The translations under genes and the position numbers were made by a program. Of a stretch of DNA of 9,069 bases, positions 5,473-9,069 are shown piece after piece. How positions within the stretch are numbered: position 1 is the first letter of the stretch; every line of letters begins with the position of its first letter. The stretch is taken from assembly GCA_964599895.1 (NCBI GenBank), contig CAZRHT010000081.1:1-9069 (forward strand), given 5' to 3'. The notes beneath the pieces are model-generated. The model had not been told where the DNA came from. It ran no database searches and saw only the letters and a program-made list of their open reading frames with translations. The stretch comes from UM-FILTER-49-7 sp964599895 (lineage in GTDB: Bacteria; Acidobacteriota; Holophagae; Thermotomaculales; Thermotomaculaceae).

Positions 5473-6618
5473 TTATTCAATACACGCGGGGACAATATGG
5501 CTTTGCATCAGGTCCAGTGGCGAAACAGCGCTGTAGTCGTAATCGCCGCCAGTGAATACAACAACGAGATCCAGCGTCGGCACAACAAAAATGTACTGGC
5601 CACCTGCACCTGCCGCAATGAGTGCCGGGTGCGTCTTAGTCCCCTTTGTGTAGTCTCTGCTCCACCAGTGGTGGCAGTAAAACATGCCACTGACTTCAGA
5701 CGTTCGCGTCCATGAATATGCCACCCATTCAGGTGAAACAATATAGTTGCCATCGTGCCAGCCTTCATGCAAATAGAGGTTTCCAAATTTCACCATGTCC
5801 CTTGGAATCATCCACAATCCCCAGCCGCCGCCGACCTCACCCCATTGGCTGATATCCCAGAACGGTTGCTGAATGCCAATTTTGTTGAACAATTGTTCCT
5901 GTGCAAACAGGTCTGAGCGCTGTCCCGATGCCCGGGTCACAATATCCCCCAGCAACACAGACAAACCATCATTATAGTTGTAAAAAGTACCGGGATCATG
6001 TTCCAGAGGCTGGCTTAACACGTACTCTGCCCACGGTTTGTCTCCGGCAATCATCGCCGTCGTTGTGGTGGCGCCAGCCCATGCAAACCCTGCTTTCATG
6101 CTGAGGACATTTTCAAGGGTAATGTTCTTTTTCCGTTCATCCGCATCAAATAGTTGAGAATATTCAGGATAGAAATCTGAAATTTTCACGTTTGTATTCG
6201 CGATCATTCCCCTGTCAACACACATCCCAATCAAAGCAGATATGAAACTTTTGGTCACCGATGCCAAGTAATGGGGCATGCTTCGGGTAAACTGGACCCG
6301 TTGGGTTTCCCACGTAATCGGGGAAGTCATTTTCATTTGATCACCGGCAAAATACTCCTCCAAAACAAGCTTGTCATAGCGGAAAATCAAAATGCCGTGC
6401 AGATATTCACTTCTGTTATTGATCAGAGATGCAATTTTATCCAGATCAATACCGGCATTGTGAATATCTCCAACTTCAATACCGTCGTCAATCTGCTCCG
6501 GGACCTGGTACGTATAGCCACTCGCAACAGGCGGGTCCGTTACTTGTGCTGTCTGATCACCACCACCGGAACACCCAACCATCAACATGAACAGTCCCAT
6601 CAACGTGAGTCTACTCAT
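5473..6618 (-). CDS. Serine hydrolase lipoprotein of the beta-lactamase / class C family
   Basis: A 381-residue exported lipoprotein. The signal peptide ends in a canonical lipobox (LMVG-Cys16), followed by SGGGDQ and a short linker. The catalytic domain (about 55-375) belongs to the beta-lactamase-like serine hydrolase family, which includes esterases, D-aminopeptidases, 6-aminohexanoate-dimer hydrolase and PBP-like proteins. Visible motifs are SVTK (nucleophile Ser120, Lys123), YND (215-217) in PGTFYNYNDG at the position of the family's Y-x-N, and AGAGGQYIFVVP (336-347) at the position of the KTG/HxG box, followed by LDLVVVFTGG. It likely hydrolyses an ester or amide in the periplasm or at the surface. 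The true substrate cannot be told, and there is no reason to call it a resistance beta-lactamase. AGGAGG four bases before ATG 6618 supports the start. The gene is 191 bases downstream of the GIDE-like gene on the same strand and may be transcribed separately. Confidence 0.93.
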   Translation of the reverse strand: MSRLTLMGLFMLMVGCSGGGDQTAQVTDPPVASGYTYQVPEQIDDGIEVGDIHNAGIDLDKIASLINNRSEYLHGILIFRYDKLVLEEYFAGDQMKMTSPITWETQRVQFTRSMPHYLASVTKSFISALIGMCVDRGMIANTNVKISDFYPEYSQLFDADERKKNITLENVLSMKAGFAWAGATTTTAMIAGDKPWAEYVLSQPLEHDPGTFYNYNDGLSVLLGDIVTRASGQRSDLFAQEQLFNKIGIQQPFWDISQWGEVGGGWGLWMIPRDMVKFGNLYLHEGWHDGNYIVSPEWVAYSWTRTSEVSGMFYCHHWWSRDYTKGTKTHPALIAAGAGGQYIFVVPTLDLVVVFTGGDYDYSAVSPLDLMQSHIVPACIE

Positions 6619-6663
6619 CTCTCCTCCTAGTTAAATTTCCCGAATCGGTTATCCGTTTGAGTA

Positions 6664-6694
6664 TAAATACTTTGGACTGAAGAATTTGTTTCAA
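6664..6694 (-). promoter_or_regulatory. Weak candidate promoter of the serine hydrolase gene
   Basis: On the minus strand TTGAAA (6694-6689) and TATTTA (6669-6664) are 19 bases apart, a long spacer. TATACT overlaps just downstream as another -10. The leader is AT-rich and about 45 bases long. Offered as a possibility only. Confidence 0.25.
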
Positions 6695-6787
6695 GTTCTC
6701 ATGATAAAAGGGAAATTTTTTTCTTTCAATGACTAAGAAATGCGATTAAGAGTTGAACCAGTCGTCTTCAACAAGTCTGTAATAGTG

Positions 6788-6801
6788 GGAGGGAAACCTC
6801 C
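6788..6801. repeat. Small inverted repeat between two minus-strand genes
   Basis: GGAGG-GAAA-CCTCC is a perfect 5-bp stem nine bases past the stop of the GIDE-like gene. Neither strand has a T-run after it, so it is not a standard intrinsic terminator, though its position just after a stop codon suits a 3' end structure. Confidence 0.3.
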
Positions 6802-6809
6802 AGCCCCAA

Positions 6810-7766
6810 TCAATACGACTTAATCACATGCAGAATTAACCAGAAACATGCAACGCTGAAGGCAAGAACAAAACCCGCACCCAGAAAATAGCCGATGGCA
6901 CGGCGGGTTAAAACTGAATTGACCGTTGATATCTCACCTTTGATCAATCGGACAGGAAGAAGACCTGCCACTTCGGAATCTGACACCAGAGCCCTTCTCG
7001 TTGAAGAAAATATGCCAAACGCGCAGATTTCGTCACCGGGCTTCACTTGTTGTTCAGCAAGATTTTCGTCCCGCATACTGCCACAGGGACCGATCCGCCC
7101 CCAGTTTTTTTGAATCACCCCGTCTTCATCCGTCAGAAAATCCCTCATATTCGAAAACATGTCTTTCAGCGGACCCAGTCCCTTGACCTGGGTAAACTGT
7201 GTTGTCAACACATAGGATTCGGCGTTCTTATAATTCGAGTCCTCTGTGAGTATTTCTTCCTTGAAATCGAGATGAACACATCCCTTCAATTTCACAGGAC
7301 CCGTCTGAGTGTGAATGACAAATGGTGTACAACCAAACCCCGAAAAATCGCTTATCCGACGTTTGCTGTTCTTGCCAACTTCGGAGAAGTGATGAATATC
7401 ATATGAATAGGCCACGCATTCTGTTCCACTGATGGGAGCTTTCAGAAGGGGGGCCTCGGGCACCACTACTCCGGCTACAGCGATGGACTCACCATCTCTC
7501 CACATGCCGGCCATTGTGCTTTTCTTGAGCCGACCCTTCGCCCGAATTGCTTCCACGAACGGATACAGTAGACCCAGACCCCACGCGCCAATCAGTCCGG
7601 TTGGTAGAGCCAGAATCAACGACATGCGAACAATTGCCGACTGCGACAACGGCTGCAATTGAGTCACCTTTGCAAGCTCCAATGGAAGTATGTGGTAAGC
7701 ATAGGCAAACACGGCCAGGACGCATCCTACCGTCAGAAAAATGGAAATAAGGCAGGTTCGTTTCAT
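6810..7766 (-). CDS. Membrane protein with a GIDE/BAM-like domain (MUL1-like, no RING)
   Basis: A 318-residue protein with probable membrane segments at about 5-25, 46-70 and 291-313, and a soluble middle. The middle resembles the GIDE domain, known as BAM in the mitochondrial E3 ligase MUL1/MULAN, which also has bacterial and archaeal members. It contains a basic stretch (RAKGRLKKS), IAVAGVVVPEAPLLKAPISGTECVAYSYDI (95-124, core PISGTECVAY), a strand pair CTPFVIHTQTGPVKL (146-160), and EQQVKPGDEICAFGIF (238-253) near the end. This order (hydrophobic N-terminus, 'apl.SPisG..CvaY', 'G-x-V' strand, 'gd.v.v.G' strand, C-terminal membrane helix) is what I recognise; it is family resemblance by eye. 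No RING or zinc-binding cysteine cluster is present, so ubiquitin-type activity is not expected. Function in bacteria is unknown. GGAGGT before ATG 7766 supports the start. The gene is divergent from the methyltransferase. Confidence 0.75.
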   Translation of the reverse strand: MKRTCLISIFLTVGCVLAVFAYAYHILPLELAKVTQLQPLSQSAIVRMSLILALPTGLIGAWGLGLLYPFVEAIRAKGRLKKSTMAGMWRDGESIAVAGVVVPEAPLLKAPISGTECVAYSYDIHHFSEVGKNSKRRISDFSGFGCTPFVIHTQTGPVKLKGCVHLDFKEEILTEDSNYKNAESYVLTTQFTQVKGLGPLKDMFSNMRDFLTDEDGVIQKNWGRIGPCGSMRDENLAEQQVKPGDEICAFGIFSSTRRALVSDSEVAGLLPVRLIKGEISTVNSVLTRRAIGYFLGAGFVLAFSVACFWLILHVIKSY

Positions 7767-7802
7767 GACGACACCTCCGGAAATTGTGATTTGCTTGTTT
7801 TC

Positions 7803-7831
7803 GTTTTAGCACTTGCCTGTACTGCCGTCAA
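7803..7831 (-). promoter_or_regulatory. Putative promoter of the GIDE-like gene
   Basis: On the minus strand TTGACG (7831-7826) and TAAAAC (7808-7803) are exactly 17 bases apart, matching 5 and 4 of 6 sigma-70 consensus bases. The leader would be about 30 bases and includes GGAGGT. Confidence 0.5.
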
Positions 7832-7930
7832 GCAACAGATGGAGTACCAGATCCTTCCTCTATACAATTTCCCGGAATTTTATCTCCAGACTAGCCCGAA
7901 TGCGTTTTCTGCTATGAATCATCCTTCCTG

Positions 7931-7959
7931 TTGATTTTGAAATATATTCGCCGTATCCT
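7931..7959 (+). promoter_or_regulatory. Putative promoter of the methyltransferase gene
   Basis: TTGATT (7931-7936) and TATCCT (7954-7959) are 17 bases apart, each matching 4 of 6 consensus bases, with an AT-rich spacer containing TTGAAATATATT. The start codon is about 25 bases past the expected transcription start. The 223-base divergent region shows no other clear site. Confidence 0.45.
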
Positions 7960-7978
7960 GAATAAGACAAATTGAGCG

Positions 7979-7985
7979 AAGGAGG
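7979..7985 (+). promoter_or_regulatory. Ribosome binding site fixing the methyltransferase start at 7990
   Basis: AAGGAGG with a 4-base spacer (AAAC) precedes ATG 7990. An in-frame TTG at 7972 would place the binding site inside the coding sequence. Confidence 0.85.
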
Positions 7986-7989
7986 AAAC

Positions 7990-8985
7990 ATGAGCAACCA
8001 TCAACAGACACTTTCCCCTGAACAACTGGAAGGAATGATCCGCGGTTGGCAGTCCAACCGTATTTTACTGACTGCTTTTGAGTTGAGCATATTTGCTCAT
8101 CTGGAAAACCCCACGTCATCCGCTGACGTGGCAGCTGCAATGAACACCTCACCACGCCACACCGACCGGCTTCTGAACGCACTGGTGGTCCTGGGTGTGA
8201 TTGAAAAGAGAGATGGAAAATTCAAGAACGGTCCGGCCGCATCCCAGCATCTGGTTCCGGGCAAACCGGAATACTGGATGAGTTTGGGACACCTCAACAA
8301 CATGTGGGATAACTGGACCCGGCTCACAGACGTGATTCGTACCGGCAAACCAGCCCGAGAGTTGCCCGACGCCCGGCCCGGCGATGAAAACTGGGCGGAA
8401 CATTTCATTGCCGCCATGCAGCAATTTGGTTCCAAACGGGCCCCTGCGGTGTTCAGCCTACTGGATTTGAACCATGCGAAAAAGGCAGTGGACCTGGGCG
8501 GTGGTTCCGGTGCATTTGCGGTGGAAGTGGCCCGGCGGTATCCCAACCTCCACGTCGATGTATTTGATCTACCCCATATTCTGCCGCTCACAAAGAAGTA
8601 TGTGACGCAGTCGGATGTGAGTGATCGTATCGGCTATGTGGAAGGCGACTTTCTGATTAACGACTACGGAACGGAACTGGACGTCGTGTTCATGTCCAAC
8701 GTCATCCATTCCAACGGACCCGAAGAGGTACAGGGCATGTTCCGGCGGGCATTCAATGCATTGAACCCCGGTGGCCAGCTGGTGGTTCATGACTTCATGC
8801 CCAACGCTGAGCGGACCGCTCCCCCGTGGGCAATTACATTTGCCATTAACATGCTGGTGCACACCGAAAACGGCGACACCTTTACCATCGATGAGATCAA
8901 GAACTGGCTGACGGCCGCCGGATTCACCGAAATTGTCCACAAAGACACCGGCATGAATTCCGATCTCGTTATCGCCCATCGCTAG
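7990..8985 (+). CDS. SAM-dependent O-methyltransferase (COMT / acetylserotonin-type family)
   Basis: A 331-residue cytosolic methyltransferase. The N-terminal part (about 10-90) is the helical winged-helix dimerisation domain of this family: a helix with QSNRILLTAFELSIFAHL, then SSADVAAAMNTSPRHTDRLLNALVVLGVIEKRDGKF. The catalytic Rossmann domain follows: SAM motif I AVDLGGGSG (166-174), an acidic strand end VDVFDLP (189-195), EGDFL (218-222), DVVFMSNVIH (231-240), NPGGQLVVHDF (259-269) and a C-terminal substrate lid with FTIDEIKNWLTAAGF. His240 lines up with the catalytic base His of plant O-methyltransferases, though the usual following Asp-Trp is Ser-Asn. The family methylates hydroxyls of aromatic or polyketide substrates; the substrate here cannot be inferred, since no biosynthetic neighbours are visible. 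The stop codon overlaps the end of a probable convergent reading frame. Confidence 0.93.
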   Translation: MSNHQQTLSPEQLEGMIRGWQSNRILLTAFELSIFAHLENPTSSADVAAAMNTSPRHTDRLLNALVVLGVIEKRDGKFKNGPAASQHLVPGKPEYWMSLGHLNNMWDNWTRLTDVIRTGKPARELPDARPGDENWAEHFIAAMQQFGSKRAPAVFSLLDLNHAKKAVDLGGGSGAFAVEVARRYPNLHVDVFDLPHILPLTKKYVTQSDVSDRIGYVEGDFLINDYGTELDVVFMSNVIHSNGPEEVQGMFRRAFNALNPGGQLVVHDFMPNAERTAPPWAITFAINMLVHTENGDTFTIDEIKNWLTAAGFTEIVHKDTGMNSDLVIAHR

Positions 8986-9069
8986 TTCCGCGCGTCAACG
9001 TGTAAGCGCCGCCGATCAGTGTGTATCCGAATTGAAGGCTGGTGTCTCCGAGGAACATGCCAGATGAGA
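8969..9069 (-). CDS. Probable 3' end of a convergent gene (partial, unknown product)
   Basis: On the minus strand a frame is open from the window edge to TAA at 8971-8969, with about 32 residues visible, including MFLGDTSLQFGYTLIGGAYTL and ending TRGTSDGR. Alternating hydrophobic and small or polar residues would suit a beta-strand hairpin, for instance of an outer-membrane barrel or other beta-rich protein. The sample is too short for identification. The frame overlaps the methyltransferase 3' end by 17 bases in convergent orientation. The two other minus frames give less protein-like text. Confidence 0.4.
   Translation of the reverse strand, partial: SSGMFLGDTSLQFGYTLIGGAYTLTRGTSDGR

Noticed and set aside
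5329..5715. 128-residue + strand frame across the end of the serine hydrolase
   Set aside because: Antisense over the hydrolase; no recognisable domain and no ribosome binding site.
5473..6618. Beta-lactamase resistance gene
   Set aside because: The motifs fit the broad serine hydrolase/esterase branch of the family, with altered second and third boxes; nothing points to antibiotic hydrolysis.

Overview
The window looks like chromosomal DNA from a Gram-negative bacterium of moderate G+C content. It carries three predicted lipoproteins, ordinary sigma-70-like promoter boxes and strong GGAGG-type ribosome binding sites. I cannot name the species or phylum from the sequence. I see no rRNA, tRNA, CRISPR array, transposase or integrase.

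Left part (1-4609, all on the + strand): the window opens inside hutU, the urocanate hydratase of histidine breakdown, which ends at a strong intrinsic terminator. Two tandem paralogous genes follow (1796-3082 and 3311-4609). Each encodes a lipoprotein of about 430 residues with a Gly/Ser/Pro/Thr-rich linker and about seven repeats of beta-propeller type. Each has its own leader with a shared 15-base element. The terminator after hutU and the one after the first lipoprotein gene are nearly identical, while none is visible after the second. This suggests tandem duplication of a terminator-leader-gene unit.

Middle (4610-5472): this is mostly intergenic. It holds a small minus-strand gene for a cupin protein related to the cupin domain of type II mannose-6-phosphate isomerase/GDP-mannose pyrophosphorylase, but without the usual metal-binding histidines. 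The gene and its putative promoter/operator lie between two direct copies of a 36-base hairpin-containing repeat. A degenerate GTG/GAG-rich tract lies just past the gene's 3' end.

Right part (5473-9069): a minus-strand lipoprotein of the beta-lactamase/serine-hydrolase family comes first. A second minus-strand gene encodes a membrane protein resembling the GIDE/BAM domain of the eukaryotic E3 ligase MUL1, without a RING. A divergent + strand gene encodes a SAM-dependent O-methyltransferase. The last bases hold the probable 3' end of a convergent minus-strand gene that overlaps the methyltransferase stop.

Apart from hutU, the genes form no recognisable pathway. Most appear to be single-gene transcription units with their own leaders. 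The parts most worth a second look are the duplicated propeller lipoproteins, the repeat-flanked degenerate cupin and the GIDE-like membrane protein.
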